A DNA stretch of 64,000 nt. It comes from DATARH01 sp963847345. Lineage in GTDB: Bacteria > Pseudomonadota > Alphaproteobacteria > ATCC43930 > CGMCC-115725. The stretch is from assembly GCA_963847345.1 (NCBI GenBank), contig CAWJZU010000022.1:1-64000 (forward strand). The letters are read 5' to 3'. Position 1 is the stretch's first letter. Each line of letters starts with the position of its first letter. A program made the position numbers and the translations under genes. Shown piece after piece: positions 1 to 8,112 of the stretch. The notes beneath the pieces were generated by a model. The model was not told the DNA's origin, did not search any database, and saw only the letters and a list, made by a program, of their open reading frames with translations.

Positions 1-169
1 CCCAATATTTCAAATGATCGGCAGAGACATAAAAATGTATGGTGTTGCCTGTGCCACGAAAGTACGATACGCCAGTTTTTATTTGTATCGCTATTAATCG
101 ACCGGTGGGTCGTCTGTCTCGGACCTCCTCCATTTCGGCATCAATTCCAAACTCAGCAATTGATCGCTC
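1..169 (-). pseudogene. DUF4365-like protein, fragment running off the window edge
   Basis: The frame is open from just after an in-frame stop (170-172) to the window edge. It reads a segment with GIDAEMEEV, then PTGRLIAIQIKTG, SYFRGTGN and DHLKYW. That order (D...E, then Q-x-K, then HLxYW) is the signature of DUF4365, a predicted PD-(D/E)XK-type nuclease fold. No start codon with a plausible N-terminus lies upstream: the same frame has three stops between 170 and 250. The gene is therefore 5'-truncated or frameshifted, and its 3' end is outside the window. Base composition is lower in GC than the genome core to the right. DUF4365 proteins often occur in accessory DNA, which fits the neighbouring insertion sequence. 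The family call rests on motif order only. Confidence 0.5.
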
Positions 170-247
170 TCAGGGTAGCTCGGACAGGCACGTTCAAAGC
201 TGGCAATTTCCTGACGCAGTAAGACTAAAACCTTTATTCCGTACGTC

Positions 248-373
248 TCAACTCAAGATTTCCGCCGACTTTTTGTTGATGCATTCACGCACTTTTTTAA
301 TTTCTTCGGCGCTAGCGCTTCGAGACCACACCGTGATACTGCTCGGTGCTGGCTGAACCAGTTCTATTAGCAT
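248..373 (-). CDS. small ORF, 41 residues, unknown
   Basis: An ATG overlaps the stop of the upstream reading frame (ATGCTAA arrangement at 367-373) and opens a 41-residue frame starting MLIELVQPAPSS and ending KKSAEILS. The second half is charged and helical. I do not recognise it. The tight overlap with the preceding frame is the only positional support for translation; it may equally be debris of the decayed zone. Confidence 0.25.
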   Translation of the reverse strand: MLIELVQPAPSSITVWSRSASAEEIKKVRECINKKSAEILS

Positions 374-923
374 TGCTTCATTATAGCTACACGCGCCGGA
401 TCAGGCTTGTTTGCTCCCTCTGGGCCTGCCGCCAAGGAACTGAATAATTCCCCACGTTCAGTAGTGACCTGAGGCGCAGCCTCGGGATTTGCTTTTAAGT
501 ATGCACGAATATCATCAGCGAAGTCAGGTATTAAGCCTGCATCGGCAAGAAATCGTAGGTTTTCCCGTACTGTCGGCACCGGACCGTCAACAAATTTCTT
601 GATTAGATCTGTTTGGAGAGTTTGCTTTGCGGTTCTCGCGCCTGCGTACTTTTCGCTGCTTCAGACGCAATATTTGCTCGCATTGTTAGCGTGTTGGAAA
701 TAACAGTTGTCATTATACCAATAAATCCTCCAACGATAGCTAGAGTAAGAGGGTTCGTAAATGCCTCTTTCCACGAGGTGTTTCGGCGTTTGTCAACATC
801 AAGACGCTTAAGCCTAATCTCTGCCGCAGTCTTCTGGCGCTCAAAATGAAGTCGTTCTCGTTCAAGGGCAAGCTTTTCTTGCTCTAGATTTAATGCCCCC
901 GCATCCGAGTTTCCAGAACTCGC
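367..923 (-). pseudogene. coiled-coil membrane-anchored protein, frameshifted
   Basis: Two frames join to give one sensible protein. The first (603-923) reads a charged coiled coil (LEQEKLALERERLHFERQ), then a hydrophobic segment (PLTLAIVGGFIGIMTTVI) that should span the membrane. The second (367-660) continues with LIKKFVDGP, TVRENLRFLADAGLIPDF and a C-terminal region ending in KQC. The frames overlap at 603-660, so one single-base shift near 640 would restore a continuous product. An in-frame TGA at 924-926 cuts the 5' side, and the IS element starts about 55 bp further on. The protein is an orphan to me. Inner-membrane location is inferred from the single hydrophobic stretch. Confidence 0.5.
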
Positions 924-982
924 TCACTGGAAGATGCCCTCAACTGATTTACTAACCCGAGCGGAAAATAGGTACGTTAATT

Positions 983-998
983 CCGACATTCGCCGGAT
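983..998 (+). repeat. left terminal inverted repeat of the IS1380 element
   Basis: CCGACATTCGCCGGAT reads inward from the left border. The 12-base core CATTCGCCGGAT matches the reverse complement of 2611-2622 exactly. Confidence 0.75.
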
Positions 999-1181
999 TG
1001 CGGTTGTCTTCGGCCGGGATCGTGCCTTTGATCGCCTTGAGCAACGGCAATTTGCGCTGGCCGCGAGCAAAGCGTGCTCGAAGTTGCCGACTCGAGGGCG
1101 CCAAAGCGCTGCATTGCCGTGATTTGGGCACACCGGCACAGACCTCTCCTATAGGCGCCCGCCGCACGATCCGTCCGCAGC

Positions 1182-2531
1182 TCATGCTAGCGCGGGTGGC
1201 GCCCGTAGCCGGGCGATCAGCGACAGGATGTCGGCGAACAACTGTCGGGCACCGCGACTTCGGCCATCTGGAAGGTGACGTAACGGCCATGGCTGACGAC
1301 CTTCGCGCCGATCTTGACTAGCTTTTCGCGCAGGCTGGTCAGCGACCACCTCTCCACCGTCTTCGGCATCGCCAGCGTGCGCATGAAGTTGCCCAGATTA
1401 TAGGCCAGCGCATGGAGCTGAAGGCGAACGGCATTGGCGGCGAAGGTGCGGCAGGACAGCCGCGTCCATTTGATCGCGCCCTTTCCTTCCTTGATCCACT
1501 GCTCACACGTCCCGCGCCGATTATAGAAGGAGACAATGCCCTCAGCGGACCGCGCCAGGTTGGTGACGATAAATCCGACGCGCGGGTACAACTCGCCTGG
1601 ATGCCATTCGATCTTGGCTACGACATGGCGCGGCTTGTTCCAGCTCTGCGCCTGATAGCGGAAGCTGGCATAGTAGCGCCGTACCTCGTGCGATGGTCGT
1701 CCGACTGGCCGCTTGAGCAAGTATGCCGATCTTATCCTGCAAGACTTGGTTGGCAGGCAGCCGGATCGTGTAGCTGGCACCCTCGGCTTCAAGAAACTCG
1801 TATACCTCAGGATTGGCGAAGGCTGCATCGCCTCGGAAATACAGATGCTTCACGATCCCCGGTAACGCGCGATCACTGGCTCCAGCACCGCGCGCCAGCC
1901 ATCGGCACTGTGCACGTTGCCCGGCCTCAGCGCACACCGTTCGACATCGCCGAACTGGTTGAACACGAATAGCGGGTGGTAGCAGGTGCAGGCGAAATGG
2001 CCATTATAGGCGCTGCCTTCCTGTTCGCCATAGGTCGGGCTTTCGCTCGAATCCATATCGAGTATGACGGTCTTCGGCCCTCGCCGCCGGCGCACCTTGT
2101 CGATCCACTGGCCGGGTAGATCGGCGAGCGCAGCGAGGTTCTCCGGTCGGCTCAGCCACTTTGTCTCAAAGCGGCCCATCTGGCTGGCCGAAGCGGCAGA
2201 CCCGCTGATTGCCCGGTCGCCAACTACCCAGCGCATCGCCGGGTCATGACACAGCCGCTCGGCATCATTCACGTCCTCGTAGCCGGCCAGCCGCCCGAAC
2301 ACCGATTGGCGCAGCAACCCGGCCAACCGATGGCGACCGTTCTTGCCGGTGCGCGCGTCGGCCAGCGTCTCGGCAGCCGTATCGGTCAGGCTGCAGCGCG
2401 TCATCCAGTTCGCGGTAGGCCAGCAGTCCGGCATCGGAGGTAATCGTAGAGCCGCGAAACTGCAGCATCAGACGACGGTCGAAATCGAGCCTCAGAGCGC
2501 CTTTGTTCGCTTCACCCATCGGGTACGCCAT
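1182..2531 (-). pseudogene. IS1380-family transposase, four frameshifts
   Basis: Concatenated frames give a near full-length IS1380 transposase (DDE type): LDFDRRLMLQFRGS and TSDAGLLAYRELDDAL at the N-terminus, then ETLADARTGKNGRH, RLAGYEDVNDAERL, VILDMDSSESPTYGEQEG, CTCYHPLFVFNQFGD and RCALRPGNVHSADGW, and in the last third GTCEQWIKEGKGAIKWTRLS and GAKVVSHGRYVTFQMAEVAV. The frame alternates between two phases, changing near 2400, 1870, 1725 and 1245. The first-to-last interval is exactly 450 codons, the normal family length. The alternating, self-cancelling shifts are odd for random decay. As written no full transposase can be made. Confidence 0.85.
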
Positions 2532-2610
2532 CGCAGCTCCGGTCGGCTCTCCCTAAGATGCTGAATTCTTATCCGAAAACCGCCTCCAATGCGCTCAAAA
2601 TCGCGGTTTC

Positions 2611-2626
2611 ATCCGGCGAATGCGGG
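2611..2626 (-). repeat. right terminal inverted repeat of the IS1380 element
   Basis: On the minus strand this reads CCCGCATTCGCCGGAT inward. It shares the 12-base core with the left end. Confidence 0.75.
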
Positions 2627-2645
2627 TTTACAGAGGGACGATCGG

Positions 2646-3251
2646 TCACGGGCAGTAGGAGTATGACCCGTAATTGTAGCAGTAATGACCACCGCTGCCG
2701 GCGGAAAGGTCACTTTCGGCTGGCTTGCGGCGTTGATGATAGCGAGGCCGACGAGTGCGCTGTTCAGGGCTTCCGCGCGGGCCTGGTCCTCGGCCGCGAT
2801 GCGCCTTTCCTCATTCAACACGGCTTCTTGCCCTGCGATAGCGCGATCGCGTCCGCGCCGGATCGCTTCGCCCCAAGTGAGCCGATGCTGAAATCAGGCT
2901 TATTAGATCATCGTCTGATTCACTCGTTGCGCGGCGGTAGATTGGAGAATTGCGGGCGCTAGCGGCTGGTCCAACTTAGTGATGAACTCGTTCAAGCATG
3001 CCCGCATTCTCGGATGAATTGCCTCTATCGACGCGACTTCTGTCGGAGTCTGGGTAGGAGGGATCCGCAATTGCGCCAGAGATGCATTCAACAGATGTTC
3101 CGGAGCATGAGCGCGATACGGTGCGGCTTCCGGCGACGCGTAAACCGCCTGAACACAGGTCACGCCAGCCTGCACGGCTTCGCGTTGCTGGCTGGGCTAT
3201 GCAACCAGCAAGCGACAAGGCAATGGAGAGTACTGCAGCAGAACGCCGCAT
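2646..3251 (-). pseudogene. putative lipoprotein, frameshifted
   Basis: ATG at 3249-3251 follows a GGGGGCAGGG ribosome site and opens a lipoprotein signal: MRRSAAVLSIALSLAGC, with the lipobox LAGC. The mature part continues in a second frame (VQAGVTCVQAVYASPEAAPY ... PRMRACLNEFITKLDQ). After three clustered stops at 2894-2905 it resumes as LTWGEAIRRGRDRAIAGQEA and an Ala/Glu/Arg-rich helix (EERRIAAEDQARAEALNSAL). A last shift gives a Tyr/Cys-rich tail, GHYCYNYGSYSYCP, with stop at 2646-2648. The whole interval is 606 bp (202 codons), so the shifts cancel. The mature protein would sit in the outer membrane or periplasm; function unknown. Confidence 0.55.
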
Positions 3252-3661
3252 CCCTGCCCCCTCATGTGCGCGGTTTTCAAAATCTACTGAAGGCAGCAAT
3301 AGCAGTCTGTAGCGGTTAACAAAAGGATAATAGGTTTGGCCGTCGCTGGCCGGCGATTACGAAGTCTCGCGACCGTCCGCCGCCGACGCCGCGAGCGCCG
3401 GGCCGGGGTCGGCGGCGTGGCCGAATTGTAACCGGACCCCGCGAATGTTTTTCGAGCTATGCGTGAGGTACATAGCGCGGTAGTGGGTGTCGCCTTCTTT
3501 TGGGCAAGCGCCGCCTCAGCGGGGGAACGAATGGGGGAACAACCAGAACTCCGCTTTGTCACGTACTGAATTCTATGACAGTTTCATGAGTATTCGACGG
3601 ACGTCCCCTCCGCCACCCGCTGCGATGCCGTTGGAGAATTTCGCGATCGAGATATCGCACG
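3252..3661. other. non-coding stretch between decayed genes
   Basis: About 410 bases with stops in all frames and no conserved peptide that I recognise. It is probably a scar at the edge of the polysaccharide locus. No hairpin with a T-run is evident. Confidence 0.5.
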
Positions 3662-4021
3662 CTATTCTGTGTAGGCGCGCTGCCTGACGTCATCGCCGAG
3701 AAAGCTGAAGACCAGCCGCTTGTCCACCGCCTTCAGCAGCGGCAGGTCCTTTCCCCAGACCGCGCGCGCCTAGAGCCGCCGGACCCAGCGCCTTGCCCGA
3801 CCGCAGTCCGGGATGCGGCGCGGCATTAACAGGGTTTCGCCGAAATACAGATAGATGATGTCGGCTTCGTGCACGGCACGCCACAGCAAGCGCCAGCGGC
3901 GGCCTCGCGGGCGATCAACCCGGCGCCACCGCCTCGACCGCCCGCCGCTGTGCGGGCTCGGGTAAAGACCGATGCAGATGGTGTCGTAGCCAAGCCTTCG
4001 CTGTGCTGCCGCCAATCCGTT
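3662..4021 (-). pseudogene. glycosyltransferase remnant (family-1 like N-terminal domain)
   Basis: Pieces of a GT-B glycosyltransferase N-terminus can be read on the minus strand in two frames. The first gives NGLAAAQRRLGYDTICIGL and then AVHEADIIYLYFGETLLMPR. After a shift near 3760-3790 the second gives DLPLLKAVDKRLVFSFLGDD followed by VRQRAYTE and a stop at 3662-3664. In intact relatives these are the substrate-side Rossmann half ('FHFHFG' and 'FLGxDVRQ' motifs). The nucleotide-sugar-binding C-terminal half is absent. It lies about 80 bp downstream of the aminotransferase and was probably the next gene of the polysaccharide operon, truncated when the left-hand segment arrived. It is not functional as written. 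Confidence 0.6.
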
Positions 4022-4102
4022 GCGGCAGCCCCGACTTCAGCACCAACAACGCCATCTGCTGTTCGAGTTCAGCAATCCGTTTTTGTGGGGCGGCGCGCCG
4101 CC

Positions 4103-5260
4103 TCACCAGGCGATGGCGTTCTTCACTGCCGCGACGATGCGCTCCTGGGTCGATTCGTCGAGATAGGGGTGCATCGGCAGGCTTAGCACTTCGGCCGACA
4201 GCTGCTCCGATACGGGCAAGCCATTGCCGGCTCTCGGATAGTCCCGATAGGCGGTCTGCGTGTGCAGCGGCTTCGGATAATAAACCGCGGTCGGGATGCC
4301 GGCCGATTTGAGGCGCGCGGCCACCCCGTCGCGGTCGCACCCGGCCGGCAGCCGCACCGTGTATTGGGCCCAGACGCTGGTCAGCCCGGCCGGCACTTCG
4401 GGCACGATGACGAGATCGCCCAGCAATGCGTTATAGCGCGCGGCGACACGGTCCCGGGCGGCGATCTCGTCGGCGAAGATCGCAAGTTTTTCCAGTAGGA
4501 CCGCGGCCTGCATCGTGTCGAGGCGAGCATTCATGCCGATGCGTACATTGTCGTATTTGTCGCTCCCCTGACCGTGTACGCGCAGGCTGCGCAACACCTC
4601 GATCGTGGCGTCGTCATCAAGGAAAACGGCGCCGCCATCGCCATAGCAGCCGAGCGGCTTGGCCGGGAAAAAGCTCGTCGTCGTCAGGTCGCCGATCGTT
4701 CCGATCCTGCTGCCCTTGTATTCCGACCCGAAGCTCTGCGCCGCATCGCACAGCACCCACATTTCGTGAGCCGCGGCGATCGCCAGGATCTCGTCATAGT
4801 CAGCCGGCAGCCCGAACAGATCGACCGGGATTACCCCGGCCGGTGTCAGACCGAGCCGGCGCGCGGTCGCGATGCCCGCTTCGAGGCTCGCGGGAGCCAT
4901 ATTGAACGTATCGGCGATCACATCGACGAAAATCGGCGTCGCGCCAAACCACGCCACGACTTCGGCGGTCGCGGCAAAGGTGAATGACGGCACCAGGATC
5001 GCCTGCCCAGGACCGGCGCCTTTCGCCATCAGCGCCAGCCCCAGCGCGTCGGTGCCGTTGGCGCAGCTCAACGCGTGCTTGGCGCCGCAGAATTCGGCCA
5101 GCTGGCGCTCGAGTTCGGCGACCTCGGGTCCGAGAATGAACCGGCCGTGATCGACGACCCGGCGGATCGCTTCGTCCATGCGGCGGCCGATGCGCCGCCG
5201 CTGGGCCTTCAGGTCGATGAACTCGATCGGCTCGACCGAAACGGTTGATCCATCCGCCAT
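4103..5260 (-). CDS. DegT/DnrJ/EryC1/StrS sugar aminotransferase, WbpE-like
   Basis: A 385-residue PLP enzyme of the DegT family. It opens with the typical IEFIDLKAQ and GRFILGPEVAELE segments. The substrate/PLP pocket includes SCANGTDALGLAL, CDAAQSFGSEYKG and SFFPAKPLGCYGDGG, in which the Lys of FPAKPLG is the expected Schiff-base residue. YYPKPLHTQTAY near the C-terminus is also typical. Its ATG overlaps the TAA of the upstream oxidoreductase-acetyltransferase by one base (TAATG), so the two are translationally coupled. With that partner it fits the WbpB/WbpE/WbpD steps that make a UDP-2,3-diacetamido uronic acid for O-antigen or capsule. The exact sugar is inferred from context. Confidence 0.88.
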   Translation of the reverse strand: MADGSTVSVEPIEFIDLKAQRRRIGRRMDEAIRRVVDHGRFILGPEVAELERQLAEFCGAKHALSCANGTDALGLALMAKGAGPGQAILVPSFTFAATAEVVAWFGATPIFVDVIADTFNMAPASLEAGIATARRLGLTPAGVIPVDLFGLPADYDEILAIAAAHEMWVLCDAAQSFGSEYKGSRIGTIGDLTTTSFFPAKPLGCYGDGGAVFLDDDATIEVLRSLRVHGQGSDKYDNVRIGMNARLDTMQAAVLLEKLAIFADEIAARDRVAARYNALLGDLVIVPEVPAGLTSVWAQYTVRLPAGCDRDGVAARLKSAGIPTAVYYPKPLHTQTAYRDYPRAGNGLPVSEQLSAEVLSLPMHPYLDESTQERIVAAVKNAIAW

Positions 5261-6837
5261 TACGCAATCTCCTCGATGCGGTCGGGCCCTGCCTCGCGAT
5301 AGCGCCGGCCGGTACGCGGGCAGACGAGATCAGGGCCAAGCTTCTCGCCGGCGTGGCTCATCCAGCCGATGCGCCGCGCCGGCACCCCGGCCATCAGCGC
5401 GAATGCCGGTACGTCCTGCGTGACGACCGCGCCGGCGGCAATGAAGGCGTATTCGCCGATCGTATGGCCGCAAACGATCGTGGAATTGGCGCCGATCGTC
5501 GCGCCGCGCTTCACCAGGGTCGGACGGAACTCGTCCTTGCGCTCGACCTCGGCGCGCGGGTTGTTGACGTTGGTGAAGACGCAGGAGGGTCCGCAGAACA
5601 CGCCGTCCTCCAGCGTCACGCCGTTGTAGATCGATACGTTGTTCTGCACCTTGCAGCCGTCCCCGACTTTCACGTCCGGGCCGACCATCACGTTCTGGCC
5701 GAACGAGCAGTCGCGGCCGATGCGCGTGCGCGGCAGAATATGCGCAAAGTGCCAGATGCGCGTTCCCGCGCCGATCTCGCACGGCTCGTCGACGAATGCC
5801 GAAGGGTGAATCTGCACCCCCGGGAAGGCGGCCGGAGCTGGGACCGGGGTGCCGCGCGGCGCGGCGGCCTTGAGCGACTCGCTGGCGCGCGTCAGCACGC
5901 GCAGCACGCGCAGGCCTTCCTGTCCGTCGGTACGGGGCCGCGCCCCGGTCGCGACGCACTCCAGGAAATGGCGGCACTCGAATTCGAGCGGCTCGCCTTC
6001 TTCGAGCTCGATCGGCGTCGCATCGGCGCGCAGCGGCACCGGCATCGTTTCGCGCCAGTCGATGCGGTGCGGATAGACCTGCAGTTTTTCACTCCATGCG
6101 AGGCTGTCATCGAATACGGCCATCGCGCGGTCGCCCACCGCGACGAGTTTCTGTTCCTTGAACGGGTGCAGCCAGGAAACAAACACATGCGCCTGCTCGC
6201 CGCCGGGAAAGGCGAGATGCGTCGTCGTGACATCGGCGATCGTCCGGTGCAGAAAATAAGCGCCGCTGGCGCTGACTTCGGTCGGCTCCTGCCCGACGAG
6301 CGAGAGAATCATCGACAGGTCGTGCGGCGCGAACGACCATAGAATGTCCTCCTCGCGCCGAACCTTCCCGAGGTTGAGCCGGTTCGAATAAAGATATTGC
6401 AGCCGGCCCAGCTCGCCTCGGTTTACCAGGTCGCGCAGAGCAATAAACGCCGGGTGGTATTGCAGCAGATGGCCCACCATCAGACATCGATCGCGCTGTT
6501 CCGCGAGTTGGCAGAGGCGTTCGGCCTCAACGAGCGTGAGGGCCAGAGGCTTTTCGACAAAGACATGCTTGCCGGCTTCAATCGCGGCGCGCGCCAGAGA
6601 CGCGTGGTGCGCCGCCGGAGCGGCAATCGCGACCGCGGCAATCGATCGATCATTGAGCACATGGTCCACACTGTGAACCGGCGTTTCGAAGCGCTCCGAC
6701 AACTTCGCCGCGGCACCTACGTCGGGATCGCTGATGGCGGCCAGCACCCCCAGCTCGGCAAAGTTCCGGACAAGGTTTTTTCCCCAATAGCCACAGCCGA
6801 TCACAGCAACCGGAACTTGCGGCACCTGACGGTTCAT
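5260..6837 (-). CDS. bifunctional sugar oxidoreductase / N-acetyltransferase (WbpB-WbpD fusion)
   Basis: A 525-residue protein. Residues 1-~320 are a Gfo/Idh/MocA NAD-dependent oxidoreductase: VAVIGCGYWGKN is the nucleotide-binding loop at 10-21 and VFVEKPLAL carries the conserved EKP at 95-97. After an Ala/Pro linker, residues ~345-495 are a left-handed beta-helix acyltransferase with hexapeptide repeats (AGTRIWHFAH, VQNNVSIYNGVTL, IGANSTIVCGHTIG, AAGAVVTQDVPAFALMAGVP). These activities are normally separate (WbpB oxidises UDP-GlcNAcA at C3; WbpD acetylates the C3 amine made by WbpE). I chose ATG 6835-6837; the open frame extends to 7119, but that extension is Arg-rich and unlike the family. 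Confidence 0.88.
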   Translation of the reverse strand: MNRQVPQVPVAVIGCGYWGKNLVRNFAELGVLAAISDPDVGAAAKLSERFETPVHSVDHVLNDRSIAAVAIAAPAAHHASLARAAIEAGKHVFVEKPLALTLVEAERLCQLAEQRDRCLMVGHLLQYHPAFIALRDLVNRGELGRLQYLYSNRLNLGKVRREEDILWSFAPHDLSMILSLVGQEPTEVSASGAYFLHRTIADVTTTHLAFPGGEQAHVFVSWLHPFKEQKLVAVGDRAMAVFDDSLAWSEKLQVYPHRIDWRETMPVPLRADATPIELEEGEPLEFECRHFLECVATGARPRTDGQEGLRVLRVLTRASESLKAAAPRGTPVPAPAAFPGVQIHPSAFVDEPCEIGAGTRIWHFAHILPRTRIGRDCSFGQNVMVGPDVKVGDGCKVQNNVSIYNGVTLEDGVFCGPSCVFTNVNNPRAEVERKDEFRPTLVKRGATIGANSTIVCGHTIGEYAFIAAGAVVTQDVPAFALMAGVPARRIGWMSHAGEKLGPDLVCPRTGRRYREAGPDRIEEIA

Positions 6838-7108
6838 CGCCAACACTCCCCCTCGCCCAACACGTCGGCCCAGGTGACCATGTCTCACCCGAAAGCCTCG
6901 TACGAACATTCCATCTGGCACTGATAACGCCCGGGATTCAGGCGGCTCCGACTGGTGCCACCACGGGCTCGGCGCGCAGCCTGCATCCAAAAGCTCGGGC
7001 GAACCATGCGATTTAATACGCCGGCTCGGCCGCGTTCGGCTACTGCCGCAACCGACTTGCGAACGTCTTCTTCGGCTTCGGACCGCACCGAGACGACCCA
7101 CCGCGAGA

Positions 7109-7804
7109 TCATTGGGCAACCTTCTCCTCGCTCGCCACGCTTGGCGGTTGAGGTGCGGGCATCAAGAAAATCCCGAGCAGATCCGGAGCGAGAATTCTAC
7201 CCGCGGCTAGCCCGCCCGCAGTGGCGCTGGCCAGCAAGGCATCGAACTTCAGCTGCGGCGCGGTTGTATCGGTAACGATGATGCCGTCGAGCCCGCCGGC
7301 GCCGGCGGCTAACTGCGCCGCCTCCAGATCAGCGACGATCGGCCGGCCGGCCAAACGCCGTCCCGATTTTTCCTCGTCGATGACGCAAACCACCTCGATC
7401 CCCGCCTCACCGGCGCTCAGGATCGCGATCTCAGCCAGATCGCCGGCGCCGTATAGCGCCACTCGGCTCCAGCCATCGGCGGCGCACTGCACCAACAACA
7501 TCCTGCAGTCGCCACGGGCGCGGCGGAAAAAGTCGAGCGAGGCGGCGAAATAAGAGGCGGTAAGCCGGCTTTTTTCCGAAAAGCCCTGCGGTGTCAGATA
7601 ATAAGCGTAGCGATTTAACGGCACCCGGGTCGCCTTGACGAAGCCCTTGCGTACGCAGCGCCGCAGGTAGGTGTTCGCCAGGCCGAGCGCGATTCCGAGA
7701 TGACCGGCCAGCTTTCGCTGCGTGATCGCGCTGTCGCGCTCGATCGAGCTAAGCAGCCGGAGCACGATCTCGGGGTCGCCGCCGTCCCGGTCGGGTTCGC
7801 TCAC
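7109..7804 (-). CDS. winged-helix regulator with C-terminal Rossmann-like domain
   Basis: 231 residues. Positions ~10-70 form a winged helix (LLSSIERDSAITQRKLAGHL, GLANTYLRRCVRKGFVK, then the wing RYAYYLTPQGF), like MarR-type regulators found with exopolysaccharide genes. Positions ~100-215 look like a nucleotide-binding fold beginning RVALYGAGDLAEIAIL (GxGxxA) and including VVCVIDEEKSGRRLAGRPIV. This resembles the small Rossmann domain that precedes sugar-nucleotide-modifying enzymes. It lies upstream of, and in the same direction as, the aminotransferase pair, so it plausibly controls polysaccharide synthesis in response to a nucleotide or sugar nucleotide. That ligand is an inference. Confidence 0.7.
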   Translation of the reverse strand: MSEPDRDGGDPEIVLRLLSSIERDSAITQRKLAGHLGIALGLANTYLRRCVRKGFVKATRVPLNRYAYYLTPQGFSEKSRLTASYFAASLDFFRRARGDCRMLLVQCAADGWSRVALYGAGDLAEIAILSAGEAGIEVVCVIDEEKSGRRLAGRPIVADLEAAQLAAGAGGLDGIIVTDTTAPQLKFDALLASATAGGLAAGRILAPDLLGIFLMPAPQPPSVASEEKVAQ

Positions 7805-8112
7805 GCTCCGGGTGTCCCCTCCAATCCCCGAGCAAGGCTTACGGCGTTCATTACATGAACGTCAAGCTTCATTATCCGGCAGACGGCACGGAAACGCCAA
7901 GTCCGCGAGGCGGACGGTTAAGAAGCGCGCGGCCGCGCCATTGGAATTCAACCCTGGGCGGGCAAATGGCCGATGATTGGCCCAGACTTGCCCAGGTAAA
8001 TTCGAATCGGGATATGCGTCGGTCAGCCGTAGCCTCGGGTTGACGCGGCCTGACGGTGCGCGAAGATTGTGTTCCGCCCTCGAGGTTGCGGCGGTGTCTC
8101 CGGGCTCCCGAC
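7805..8112. other. intergenic, presumed promoter of the polysaccharide regulator
   Basis: About 308 bases between the regulator start and the 3' end of the alcohol dehydrogenase gene. No convincing ORF or RNA. CGTTCATTACATGAACG at 7843-7859 is an inverted repeat (CGTTCAT/ATGAACG, 3-base centre) about 40 bp upstream of the regulator start. It is a candidate operator. Confidence 0.4.

Larger units (their letters stand above)
983..2626 (-). mobile_element. IS1380-family insertion sequence, complete ends, inactive transposase
   Basis: The element is about 1,644 bp, the usual size for IS1380. It is bounded by terminal inverted repeats sharing the core CATTCGCCGGAT: left 987-998, right 2611-2622 on the opposite strand. 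Each is preceded outward by a short C-rich tip. It contains one transposase gene on the minus strand, which is broken. I could not find an exact 4-bp target duplication (AATT on the left, TTTA on the right), so the borders may be off by a base or the flanks have drifted. It separates the broken coiled-coil gene from the broken lipoprotein gene. Confidence 0.8.

Noticed and set aside
39..356. 105-residue plus-strand ORF at the left edge
   Set aside because: The minus strand here encodes the DUF4365-like fragment and a small ORF; the plus product resembles nothing.
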